DNA of 33,165 nucleotides from Maritalea sp047634455 (GTDB lineage: Bacteria > Pseudomonadota > Alphaproteobacteria > Rhizobiales > Devosiaceae), in assembly GCF_047634455.1 (NCBI RefSeq), contig NZ_JBLIAI010000027.1, forward strand, positions 1-33,165. Reading direction: 5' to 3'. Position 1 is the first letter of the stretch. Each line of letters starts with the position of its first letter. Positions 24,025 through 31,442 of the stretch are shown here, piece by piece. Position numbers and translations under genes: made by a program. The notes under the pieces were generated by a model that saw nothing but the letters and a program-made list of their open reading frames with translations, made no database searches and was not told where the DNA came from.

Positions 24025-24110
24025 CTACAACCGCTAGCGTTTGCTTGCAACAGGTTGAATTGGTTCAGATTTGATCAGACAGAGGTAACGGCAGATTTTT
24101 TCCTTGCAAT

Positions 24111-24139
24111 TTACCGAACCGTACGGTACGGTTCCGTAA
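24111..24139. promoter_or_regulatory. 29-base palindromic operator of the adjacent TetR gene
   Basis: Two 14-base arms around a central G at 24125 match at 13 of 14 positions. The inner 19 bases (24116-24134, GAACCGTAC-G-GTACGGTTC) are a perfect palindrome. It lies 27 bases before the TTG start of the TetR gene and covers a possible -10 box (TACGGT, 24127-24132) placed 17 bases after TTGCAA (24104-24109). Autorepression is the natural reading. Confidence 0.75.
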
Positions 24140-24166
24140 TGTTTGCTTTACCATTGGAGATTTGAA

Positions 24167-24793
24167 TTGGCTCAAGCCGTGCGATTAGGCGATGAAGAAT
24201 TGACCGCCCGTCAGCAAGATGTGCTCGATATTGCGCTATCACTGTTGGTTGAGGTTGGTGACAAGCTGACCATGACGGGGGTGGCCCGGCGCGCGCGTTG
24301 TTCCAAAGAATCTCTATATAAATGGTTTGGTGATCGGGATGGTTTGCTGACAGCGATTGTGCAGTGGCAAGCCGCCAAAGTTCGGTCGGTGCCTGTGGGA
24401 CCGCAACGGATGTCGAAAGAGACATTGCAGTCTCATTTGGAACAGTTTGCCTTTGATTGGCTCAAGGTTATTTCTGGCGATATTTCTGTTGCCTTGAACC
24501 GTTTGGCGATCACCCATGCGGGACCGCTGAGCAATCTGGGTACAACGGTTTTAATGAATGGTCGGTTTGCTGTTGGTCAACGCATGAAACCGTTGCTCAA
24601 AGCTGGGCGCGGGGCCGGGCTTTTACATTTCACAGATGAAGAAGAAGCTTTTCGCACATTTTTTGGTTTGGTGATCAAAGATGTGCAAATCCGACTACTG
24701 CTTGGCGAAGAACTGGTGTTAAGCGAAGTTGATGTGGTGCGTGACGCCAAGCGGGCAGTTGCGCAATTTGTGACGCTTTACGGCGTTCGATAA
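24167..24793 (+). CDS. TetR/AcrR family transcriptional regulator
   Basis: A 208-residue regulator. The N-terminal DNA-binding domain (about residues 10-57) has the TetR helix-turn-helix LTMTGVARRARCSKESLYKWFGDRDGLL. The rest is a ligand-binding helical domain with no recognisable ligand signature (TetR_C-like DEEEAFRTFFGLVIKDVQ). The start is TTG 24167, supported by TGGAG seven bases upstream; a TTG at 24143 is in frame but lies closer to the operator and lacks a ribosome-binding site. The 29-base palindrome just upstream is probably its own operator. Neighbours are a monooxygenase-like gene (upstream) and ilvC (51 bases downstream, same strand); either could be regulated, but nothing proves it. 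Confidence 0.88.
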   Translation: MAQAVRLGDEELTARQQDVLDIALSLLVEVGDKLTMTGVARRARCSKESLYKWFGDRDGLLTAIVQWQAAKVRSVPVGPQRMSKETLQSHLEQFAFDWLKVISGDISVALNRLAITHAGPLSNLGTTVLMNGRFAVGQRMKPLLKAGRGAGLLHFTDEEEAFRTFFGLVIKDVQIRLLLGEELVLSEVDVVRDAKRAVAQFVTLYGVR

Positions 24794-24844
24794 AACAAGG
24801 TGGGAACAATCTCACCCGAATAAAAATATAAGAGGGATGACACA

Positions 24845-25864
24845 ATGCGTGTTTATTACGATCAAGACGCTGATCTAAATCTGATCAAAGCGAAGAAAGT
24901 AGCCATTATTGGTTATGGTAGCCAAGGCCGCGCGCATGCGTTGAACCTTAAAGATTCTGGTGCAACAAATTTGGTTGTTGCCCTGCGTGAAGGTTCTGCA
25001 ACAGCGAAAAAAGTTGAAGCTGACGGCCTTAAAGTGATGAGCGTTGCTGACGCTGCGGCTTGGGCTGACGTGATGATGATGGCAACGCCTGACGAGTTGC
25101 AAGCCGACATTTATAACAATGAAATCGCACCGAACATTCGCGATGGTGCTGCAATTGCATTTGCGCACGGTTTGAACGTTCACTACGGTTTGATTGAGCC
25201 AAAAGACAGTATCGACGTGATCATGGTTGCCCCAAAAGGCCCGGGCCACACAGTGCGTGGCGAATATCAAAAAGGTGGCGGTGTGCCGTGCCTAATCGCG
25301 ATCCATCATGATGCGACTGGTAATGCGAAAGACATCGGCTTGGCTTATGCATCAGGCGTTGGTGGCGGCCGTTCAGGCATCATTGAAACAACCTTTAAAG
25401 AAGAGTGCGAAACTGATTTGTTCGGTGAGCAAGCTGTTCTTTGTGGCGGTGTTGTTGAATTGATCCGCGCTGGTTTTGAAACATTGGTTGAAGCTGGCTA
25501 CGCACCAGAAATGGCCTATTTCGAGTGCTTGCATGAAGTGAAACTTATTGTTGACTTGATCTATCAAGGCGGCATTGCCAACATGAACTACTCGATTTCA
25601 AACACCGCTGAGTGGGGCGAGTATGTTTCTGGTCCACGCATCATCACGTCAGAAACAAAAGCTGAAATGAAGCGTGTTTTGGATGACATTCAGTCAGGTA
25701 AATTTACCTCAGAGTGGATGCAAGAATATCGGGCAGGTGCAGCGAAGTTTAAAGCGACACGTCGCAATAATGACGCGCACCAAATCGAAGAAGTTGGTAA
25801 AAAACTTCGCGATATGATGCCTTGGATTAAAGCTGGTGCTCTTGTTGATAAAGACAAGAACTAG
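24845..25864 (+). CDS. ilvC: Ketol-acid reductoisomerase (NADP+)
   Basis: A 339-residue class I enzyme converting acetolactate to dihydroxyisovalerate, and the isoleucine-branch equivalent, with NADPH and Mg2+. The Rossmann signature is GYGSQG (23-28), with Arg in VALREGS for NADP preference. The knotted C-terminal domain shows FKEECETDLFGEQAVLCGG and YFECLHEVKLIVDLIYQGG with the metal-binding acidic residues, and SNTAEWGEY. A GAGGGATG ribosome-binding site precedes the ATG. Unlike ilvB and leuA, no leader ORF rich in branched-chain codons is visible in the short upstream gap; a GGTGGG/CTCACC hairpin (24799-24816) is there instead. A strong terminator follows. Confidence 0.97.
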   Translation: MRVYYDQDADLNLIKAKKVAIIGYGSQGRAHALNLKDSGATNLVVALREGSATAKKVEADGLKVMSVADAAAWADVMMMATPDELQADIYNNEIAPNIRDGAAIAFAHGLNVHYGLIEPKDSIDVIMVAPKGPGHTVRGEYQKGGGVPCLIAIHHDATGNAKDIGLAYASGVGGGRSGIIETTFKEECETDLFGEQAVLCGGVVELIRAGFETLVEAGYAPEMAYFECLHEVKLIVDLIYQGGIANMNYSISNTAEWGEYVSGPRIITSETKAEMKRVLDDIQSGKFTSEWMQEYRAGAAKFKATRRNNDAHQIEEVGKKLRDMMPWIKAGALVDKDKN

Positions 25865-25920
25865 GGGTCAGGCCCAAGCTTTTAGATGAATAAACCCTAG
25901 CTCTCCCAGAGCTACACTTG

Positions 25921-25948
25921 AGGGGTGCTTTTTAGCACCCCTTTTTTT
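25921..25948. terminator. Terminator after ilvC
   Basis: A nine-pair stem (25921-25929 with 25934-25942) with loop TTTT is followed by T7 (25942-25948). The stop codon of the convergent SDR gene lies inside this T-run. Confidence 0.9.
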
Positions 25949-26693
25949 ATCGCAAAATCCGGGCACTAATTTCAGGGGCTAATCGGTGGATGATGCGCAG
26001 AAGTTTTGCCTTGCCGATCCATATTTCGTTTTGTTGCTTGCCAATTCCTTTGAGGATCTCACTTGCAGCCTGGAGTGGTGAAATTTTACCAGTGCCGCGT
26101 CCCTGTGTCATTTCCGTATCAACCAATGACATGATCACTTCAATAATTTTGGCAGATGAGGTCTTGTTCTCACACTGGTAGCGCAATGCTTTCGAAAAAG
26201 CGCTGAGCGCAGTTTTTGTCGCACTATAGGTCGGAGCATCTGCTTTTGGGGACAATGCAAGTCCAGAGCTGATGTTGACAATTGCTCCGTTTGCCCGCTC
26301 GATTGGTTCCAGCAATGCATGACTGAGGATAATGGGCGTTGTTAAGTTCAGAGCAACTTCACACAATGAGTTATCGCAATTGCGTTGCCATTCTTCGAAT
26401 TCAAAAAAATCCATTTCTGTTTGGCTGGCAGCATTGTTGATTAGCATATCCAGTTTGGGATATTCGCTTTTCAATTGTTCAACCAAGGCCATGACAGCGT
26501 TTAGATCACTTAGATCACAGTTTTGCCCGGTAATATTGTCTTTCCATGGCGCCTTCGTTTCAAAAAATTGTTCCGTATTTCGTCCGATAATCAGGACTTT
26601 GAACCCCTGTTCGCTGAGTAGTTTCGCTAATTGCTCGCCGATTCCACGAGTGCCGCCGGTAATGATTGCTGTCTTTGATTGAGCCGCATGCAT
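25947..26693 (-). CDS. Short-chain dehydrogenase/reductase
   Basis: A 248-residue classical SDR: cofactor motif TGGTRGIG (12-19), NNAAS (86-90), catalytic Ser in NISSG (142-143), Tyr156 and Lys160 in YSATK. It resembles the DltE/YdfG-like branch, with the segment SLVDTEMTQGR after the active site. The substrate is unknown. ATG 26693 fits the family start. A GTG at 26744 would add 17 residues but runs into the intergenic inverted repeat shared with the divergent TetR gene. That divergent layout suggests the TetR protein represses this SDR. Confidence 0.88.
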   Translation of the reverse strand: MHAAQSKTAIITGGTRGIGEQLAKLLSEQGFKVLIIGRNTEQFFETKAPWKDNITGQNCDLSDLNAVMALVEQLKSEYPKLDMLINNAASQTEMDFFEFEEWQRNCDNSLCEVALNLTTPIILSHALLEPIERANGAIVNISSGLALSPKADAPTYSATKTALSAFSKALRYQCENKTSSAKIIEVIMSLVDTEMTQGRGTGKISPLQAASEILKGIGKQQNEIWIGKAKLLRIIHRLAPEISARILR

Positions 26694-26733
26694 TGGAGTG
26701 CCTGTTGATTGGTTTTTGATATCTGCTAAAATA

Positions 26734-26759
26734 CGAGTTAACACTCACATTACAACTCG
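26734..26759. promoter_or_regulatory. Inverted repeat between divergent SDR and TetR genes
   Basis: CGAGTT (26734-26739) and AACTCG (26754-26759) are inverted six-base arms 14 bases apart, with a GTTAAC palindrome at the left arm's edge. The repeat sits directly before the TetR ATG (26765), where a shared operator would be expected. The arms are short, so support is modest. Confidence 0.4.
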
Positions 26760-26764
26760 CGTTT

Positions 26765-27370
26765 ATGACAACACAAACAATGCAAACAAAACCTAGGAAA
26801 CTGCCTGTTCAGCGACGTTCAAAAGATGTTGTTGAGGCAATTCTGCTCGCGGCGGGTCGCGTTTTGGTCGAACAGGGTTACGCGTCTTTCAACACAAATC
26901 GCGTTGCTGAAGTGGCGGGGGTGAGTATCGGGTCGCTCTATCAGTATTTCCCGTCTAAAGAATCTATTCTGATGTCCATAATTGAACAAAAGCGCGAAAA
27001 ACTGCTCGCCAACATGAAAAATGCAGCGGCACAATGTGTTGGCCGTGACTTACAAGGCTCCCTTGAGTTGCTTGTTGTTGTTGCGATAGAAAGCAAAGGA
27101 AGCTGGCCGCGTTTGGCAAGAGTGTTGGCACTAGCTGAGCATGACTTACCGATTGCGCAAGCCGGGTTGGATCTGAAATCGGCGATTGCAAACACGATTT
27201 CTATTGTTCTGTCGGAGCACGATATCGACCACCCTGAAACGGCTGCTCGTGATATCATGTATCTCGCAGATGCACTTATTCATGCGGCATACACATCGCG
27301 GCCAACAGACTTAAAAATATTGCGCATGAACATTCTAAATGCCGTGAAAGGATATTTGCGCATCTTTTAA
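26765..27370 (+). CDS. TetR/AcrR family transcriptional regulator
   Basis: A 201-residue regulator with an N-terminal helix-turn-helix domain (about residues 18-65): AAGRVLVEQGYASFNTNRVAE and VAGVSIGSLYQYFPSKESIL. The C-terminal helical domain probably binds a small hydrophobic ligand but has no diagnostic motif. It starts with a short basic tail (KPRKLPVQRRSK) that may add DNA contacts. It is transcribed divergently from the SDR gene, so autoregulation and control of that SDR are the likely roles. The start codon is the first ATG; no strong ribosome-binding site is seen before it. Confidence 0.9.
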   Translation: MTTQTMQTKPRKLPVQRRSKDVVEAILLAAGRVLVEQGYASFNTNRVAEVAGVSIGSLYQYFPSKESILMSIIEQKREKLLANMKNAAAQCVGRDLQGSLELLVVVAIESKGSWPRLARVLALAEHDLPIAQAGLDLKSAIANTISIVLSEHDIDHPETAARDIMYLADALIHAAYTSRPTDLKILRMNILNAVKGYLRIF

Positions 27371-27391
27371 ACACAGCATTTCTTCCAAAAA

Positions 27392-27706
27392 CTACGCCAT
27401 TGGCACCATAAATGGTTTCAAAAACTGCCGATCATATCGGCGGATGCATTTTGTGTCTTTGGCGTATTGGAACGCGGCAATGCATTCTGGATCCTGTGCA
27501 ATATCTGCGCGGTATTCTTCGTATTTTGCCAGTGAGTCGAAAGAAAACAGGGCGAGTGCAAGATCATTTGCGCTCTCGTGCGGCATAAAATAGCCATGGT
27601 GAAAGCCGCCATGCTTTTTGACCAGTGGCACCCATAGTTTTGCATAGTGCTCAAACTCAGCCAGTTTGTCCGGTTCGATTTCATATTGCACGTAACATGT
27701 GATCAT
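27392..27706 (-). CDS. NIPSNAP family protein
   Basis: A 104-residue protein with the dimeric alpha/beta-barrel pattern of NIPSNAP domains: CYVQYEIEPDKLAEFEHYAKLWVPLV, the conserved KHGGFHHGYFMPHE stretch, FSFDSLAKYEEYRADIAQDP and a C-terminal basic strand. The family is widespread and mostly uncharacterised. ATG 27706 has CGGAGA at a good distance upstream. It is convergent with the TetR gene and divergent from PhzF. Confidence 0.85.
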   Translation of the reverse strand: MITCYVQYEIEPDKLAEFEHYAKLWVPLVKKHGGFHHGYFMPHESANDLALALFSFDSLAKYEEYRADIAQDPECIAAFQYAKDTKCIRRYDRQFLKPFMVPMA

Positions 27707-27845
27707 ATTTTTCTCCGGTATCGTTTTTCATGGCTTGAGAAGTACATGAATACCGGAAATGGTCGAATCAATGCTATTGATGCCAGCAGTGAATTTTGTG
27801 CCAAGCGTTGGAGCTTGTCACAGCTTGTATCATCGGAGGAAATCG

Positions 27846-28742
27846 ATGGAACTGCCATACACAATTTTGGATGTCTTTACCAAAAACCGTCTGAGCGGCA
27901 ATCCGCTTGCGGTTGTTTTTGACTCAGATCATTTGTTTGATGGGCGGATGCAGGAAATTGCCAAGGAGTTTAACCTTAGCGAGACTGTCTTTGTTCAATC
28001 GCCAAAAAATGAACGTCACGTAGCGACTTTGCGCATATTCACGCCGTCGGCCGAATTGCCATTTGCCGGTCACCCAACCGTTGGAACGGCAGTATTATTG
28101 GCGCTAAAACAACGTATTACGGCCGTGCGCTTGGAAGAGCAGGTGGGAACCATCGTGGCGATTACGGAGCGCACGAGCAAAGTGAGCGGGCATGCGCGTT
28201 TTAGTTTGCCGCAATTGCCTGAGCGGATTGGGGATGCACCTGCGCCTGAAGCCATCGCAACCGCCTTGGGGCTGCAAGCCGATGATATTGGTGTGGCAGG
28301 TTTAGAGCCCGCGATATACAGCGCTGGCGTGCCGTTTGTGCTTGTGCCAGTAAAAGACGAGCAGACACTTGCGTCAATCAAGTTGGAACGGCGTGGCTGG
28401 CGTTCGGTTTTCAATGGTGCCAGTCAAAAAGTTTATGCCTTTACGTTGGCACAAAATGATCGCAATGCACTGATCGCTGCCCGTGCTTTTGTCTATCAGG
28501 ACGATTTGAAAGAAGACCCCGCAACGGGTTCGGCAGCTGCTGCACTGTGTGGTTTGCTGTCTGAGCATTATTTTGAAACGGATGGGTTAACTGATTTTAT
28601 TGTCACACAGGGCAAGGAAATGGGCCGACCCAGTTTCATTGAGGCGCAGGTGAAGCGGGAAAATGGGTTGTTGACCCATGCTGGCATTGGTGGGCACGCC
28701 ATAATTGTCGCAGAAGGAAAACTGTATGTTGATGACGAGTAG
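27846..28742 (+). CDS. PhzF family isomerase/epimerase-like protein
   Basis: A 298-residue protein with the two-domain PhzF (diaminopimelate-epimerase-like) fold. Hallmarks are the start YTILDVFTKNRLSGNPLAVV, the active-site segment FNLSETVFV with its Glu, FTPSAELPFAGHPTVGTA, and EDPATGSAAAALCG near the C-terminus. Phenazine genes are absent, so this is a generic member of the family; its substrate is unknown. ATG 27846 was chosen because GGAGGAA lies just upstream; the longer frame adds 29 residues without support. A membrane-protein gene follows 73 bases later on the same strand. Confidence 0.9.
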   Translation: MELPYTILDVFTKNRLSGNPLAVVFDSDHLFDGRMQEIAKEFNLSETVFVQSPKNERHVATLRIFTPSAELPFAGHPTVGTAVLLALKQRITAVRLEEQVGTIVAITERTSKVSGHARFSLPQLPERIGDAPAPEAIATALGLQADDIGVAGLEPAIYSAGVPFVLVPVKDEQTLASIKLERRGWRSVFNGASQKVYAFTLAQNDRNALIAARAFVYQDDLKEDPATGSAAAALCGLLSEHYFETDGLTDFIVTQGKEMGRPSFIEAQVKRENGLLTHAGIGGHAIIVAEGKLYVDDE

Positions 28743-28815
28743 CAGATGAAAGCGCACCATCTTGCGCTGAGGGGATTGCTCGCATAATCTCACGCTTAAA
28801 CGGGGGGAAGAGAGC

Positions 28816-29247
28816 ATGGAATATTTTTCAAAAATCTTGCTGATGGTGCATTTATTTTCGATGGCTATTGGAATTGGTATTGGCATAGCCGCAGCGGTTG
28901 CATCGGCGCAGATAAGCGATGTCAAAACCGAGGCGGGTAAAGCTATATTGGGGTTTATGAAGAAGCTGCAGCTTTTGGGTAAAGTGGCCATAATTTTGCT
29001 CTGGGTTACCGGCATTTCAATGCTGTGGATTTCTTATCCGGCACCATTGGAATTGGGCCTTTCCTTCTTCACAAAAATCACCGCAGTTGTGGTGTTGACC
29101 GTTTCAATATTTGCCGCAGGACGGCTTGGCCCGGCAATCGCTGCGGGCGACGTCGCGGCGCGGGCGCAAGCGAAACGGTTGGGCATGCTCAATGGTGCAA
29201 TGGCCACGTTGGCCCTTATTTTGGCGGTGCTTACATTTTCGAAATAG
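28816..29247 (+). CDS. Four-helix membrane protein, unknown function
   Basis: A 143-residue hydrophobic protein with four predicted membrane helices, roughly residues 6-30, 52-74, 82-101 and 122-140, and short polar loops (ISDVKTEAGK; AAGDVAARAQAKRLG). GGGGAAGAGAG before the ATG is a good ribosome-binding site, so it is surely translated. The single His in the first helix (LLMVHLFSMAIGIG) recalls the heme-binding four-helix family that includes CopD-like and DUF2269-like proteins, but the match is too weak to name. No partner gene adjoins it apart from PhzF upstream. Confidence 0.8.
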   Translation: MEYFSKILLMVHLFSMAIGIGIGIAAAVASAQISDVKTEAGKAILGFMKKLQLLGKVAIILLWVTGISMLWISYPAPLELGLSFFTKITAVVVLTVSIFAAGRLGPAIAAGDVAARAQAKRLGMLNGAMATLALILAVLTFSK

Positions 29248-29303
29248 ATGGTGCAAAGCGCAAGTTTTTTCGACATTTGGACGGCTGGGGTAAATTAAGG
29301 CGT

Positions 29304-29331
29304 TTGCAGTGTTAAAAAAATTTGCTATGCG
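29304..29331 (+). promoter_or_regulatory. Candidate promoter of the leuA leader transcript
   Basis: TTGCAG (29304-29309) and TATGCG (29326-29331), with a 16-base spacer and an extended TGC before the -10 box. Transcription would start near 29338, ahead of the leucine-rich leader ORF. The match is moderate. Confidence 0.35.
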
Positions 29332-29377
29332 TTGAAGGCATTGATTTTCTTGATGGGTGCTTTGGAGTAATTGTTGC

Positions 29378-29497
29378 ATGATCCGCGACGCGTTTGAAAT
29401 TGAAGGTCAAAAAAATGCTCGGCATGACGCCGCTGCACTTGATCTTGCGCGCGCCAGCCAAAATCTCCTTCTCGACCTCCTCCTTATCAGCCCCTGA
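29378..29497 (+). CDS. Putative leuA leader peptide, leucine-rich (39 residues)
   Basis: An ATG frame of 39 codons ending NLLLDLLLISP-stop: six leucine codons (CTC CTT CTC, CTC CTC CTT) and one Ile within seven codons of each other, just before the stop. GGAG (29364-29367) lies ten bases before the ATG. The position, about 120 bases before leuA, suits a leucine-sensing leader. CCCCT at the ORF end (29491-29495) can pair with AGGGG (29533-29537) around an inner hairpin, so ribosome position could control that structure. I find no stem with a T-run before leuA, so classical termination is not evident and control may be translational. The rest of the 371-base gap shows only a GGCC/GGCC pairing near 29573-29601. 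Confidence 0.6.
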   Translation: MIRDAFEIEGQKNARHDAAALDLARASQNLLLDLLLISP

Positions 29498-29618
29498 GTA
29501 CTGGCAGTTCTCGTAAAAGAGAGCGGGTGTTTAGGGGATTAAAACAAAAGCCGTATGAAAATTGAATTTTTCCGGCCCGAATTGTTTGATCTGGGGTCGG
29601 CCACATTAGGACTAAATC

Positions 29619-31178
29619 ATGAGCGATAATTCACAATCCACCACAGACCGCGTATTTATTTTTGACACGACATTGCGCGACGGCGAGCAAGCGCCCGGCG
29701 CAACAATGACGTTCGAAGAAAAGCTTCAAGTCGCTGAATTACTTGATAATATGGGTGTCGATATTATCGAAGCTGGTTTTCCCATTGCTTCAAATGGCGA
29801 CTTTGAGGCGGTGGCAGAAATTGCACGTCGGTCAAAAAACGCGGTCATTGCCGGGTTGGCACGGGCTATTCCTGCCGATATTGAACGTGCAGGTGCCGCC
29901 GTGCGTTCCGCTGCCAGAGGACGAATTCACACCTTCGTTTCCACCTCGCCACTTCACTTGAAATTTCAAATGAACAAGACCCAGGAAGAGGTTTTAGAAC
30001 TTGTCACGCAATCTGTGACACAGGCAAGAAACTTGATCGACGACGTTGAATGGTCTGGCATGGATGCCACACGGACGCCGGTCGACTATTTGGCTAGGTG
30101 TGTGGAGGCCGCCATAAACGCTGGGGCAACCACCATCAATATCCCTGATACTGTTGGGTATTCAGTGCCTGAAGAATATTATGCGATGATCAAAGCATTG
30201 ATTGAAACGGTGCCAAATTCCGACAAAGCAATCTTTTCGACCCATTGTCACAATGATTTGGGCATGGCCGTGGCGAACTCCATTGCGGGTGTGCAAGCGG
30301 GTGCGCGTCAGGTTGAGTGCACCATCAACGGTTTGGGCGAACGGGCTGGCAACGCCGCCCTTGAAGAAATTGTGATGGCGTTGAAAACCCGTGGCGATGC
30401 GTTTCCATTTCACACCGAAATTGATGCAACACATTTGGCGCGCGCCTCAAAAATCGTGGCGGCGGCGTGCAATACGCCCGTGCAGTTTAACAAAGCAATC
30501 GTGGGCAAAAACGCCTTTGCGCATGAAAGTGGCATTCATCAAGATGGCATGTTGAAAAACGCAGAAACGTTCGAGATTATGACCCCAGCAAGCGTTGGGA
30601 TTAAAGAAACGTCACTGGTTATGGGCAAGCATTCGGGCCGCGCTGCGTTTAAGGACAAGTTGAAAGACCTTGGCTATGAGTTGGGTGACAACGCATTTCA
30701 AGAGGCGTTCGTTCGGTTTAAGGATTTGGCCGACCGTAAGAAAACCGTTTATGACGATGATCTTGTCGCTTTGGTTGATGATGAGATGGGTTCAATCGAG
30801 GACAAAATCAAGCTTGTCGCGATGAGCGTTTCATCCACTATCGGGGGCGATCATGTGTGCGACTTAACGGTGTCAGTTGAGGGTGAAGAGAAATCAGTGC
30901 ACATTTCGGGCAGCGGTTCTGTGGATGCAATTTTTAACGCGATCAAAGAGGCTGTTGGTGCCAATCCACATCTTGTCCATTACGGTGTTGACGCTGTAAC
31001 GGGTGGAACTGACGCACAGGCGAACGCGCATGTTCGACTTGAAATGAATGGGCGAATTGCTTCTGGTCGTACTGCAGAACCCGATACGCTGGTGGCTTCA
31101 GCGCGCGCCTACTTGAATGCCTACAACCGTTTATTGGTGGACCGTGGTGCGTCTGCACAGGGCGCAATGGCAGGTTAG
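29619..31178 (+). CDS. leuA: 2-isopropylmalate synthase
   Basis: A 519-residue enzyme that condenses acetyl-CoA with 2-ketoisovalerate, the committed step of leucine synthesis. The catalytic TIM barrel carries FDTTLRDGEQAPG (Asp21 metal ligand), GFPIAS, and His209/His211 in THCHNDLG, followed by NGLGERAGNAALEE. The GKNAFAHESGIHQDG motif and KHSGRAAF end the catalytic part. The C-terminal LeuA allosteric domain (about residues 385-510) should give leucine feedback inhibition. Start: ATG 29619 with TAGGA upstream. It lies after a leucine-rich leader ORF and ends in a strong terminator, so it is a single-gene unit. Confidence 0.97.
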   Translation: MSDNSQSTTDRVFIFDTTLRDGEQAPGATMTFEEKLQVAELLDNMGVDIIEAGFPIASNGDFEAVAEIARRSKNAVIAGLARAIPADIERAGAAVRSAARGRIHTFVSTSPLHLKFQMNKTQEEVLELVTQSVTQARNLIDDVEWSGMDATRTPVDYLARCVEAAINAGATTINIPDTVGYSVPEEYYAMIKALIETVPNSDKAIFSTHCHNDLGMAVANSIAGVQAGARQVECTINGLGERAGNAALEEIVMALKTRGDAFPFHTEIDATHLARASKIVAAACNTPVQFNKAIVGKNAFAHESGIHQDGMLKNAETFEIMTPASVGIKETSLVMGKHSGRAAFKDKLKDLGYELGDNAFQEAFVRFKDLADRKKTVYDDDLVALVDDEMGSIEDKIKLVAMSVSSTIGGDHVCDLTVSVEGEEKSVHISGSGSVDAIFNAIKEAVGANPHLVHYGVDAVTGGTDAQANAHVRLEMNGRIASGRTAEPDTLVASARAYLNAYNRLLVDRGASAQGAMAG

Positions 31179-31202
31179 TCGGCTATGTTCATTGTAATTT
31201 CT

Positions 31203-31229
31203 GGCGCGTCCCACAGGGCGCGCCTTTTT
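31203..31229 (+). terminator. Terminator after leuA
   Basis: A nine-pair stem (31203-31211 with 31216-31224, one G-T pair) with loop CACA is followed by T5 (31225-31229). It lies 25 bases after the leuA stop. Confidence 0.87.
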
Positions 31230-31371
31230 GATTGATGCCAATGTTGAATTGTGTGAGTGGCTAAACTGATGCTCCGGCTTGGGCCGCACTGGCCAGCGAC
31301 ACATAAGGTGCTATGGCCCGACCTGACGTTACAATTGAGCATTGAATTTGCGGGATTGCGCCAACACAGCC

Positions 31372-31400
31372 TTGACATTTGTTAAGCTGTGACGAATTTT
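31372..31400 (+). promoter_or_regulatory. Candidate promoter of the response-regulator gene
   Basis: A perfect -35 TTGACA (31372-31377), a 17-base spacer and AATTTT (31395-31400). Transcription from here would begin near 31407, after the GTG at 31389, which argues for the TTG 31443 start of the next gene. Confidence 0.5.
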
Positions 31401-31442
31401 GGCGTACGCAAAGTTTGTGTTTCGTTTGAGTTGGGACGGCGA

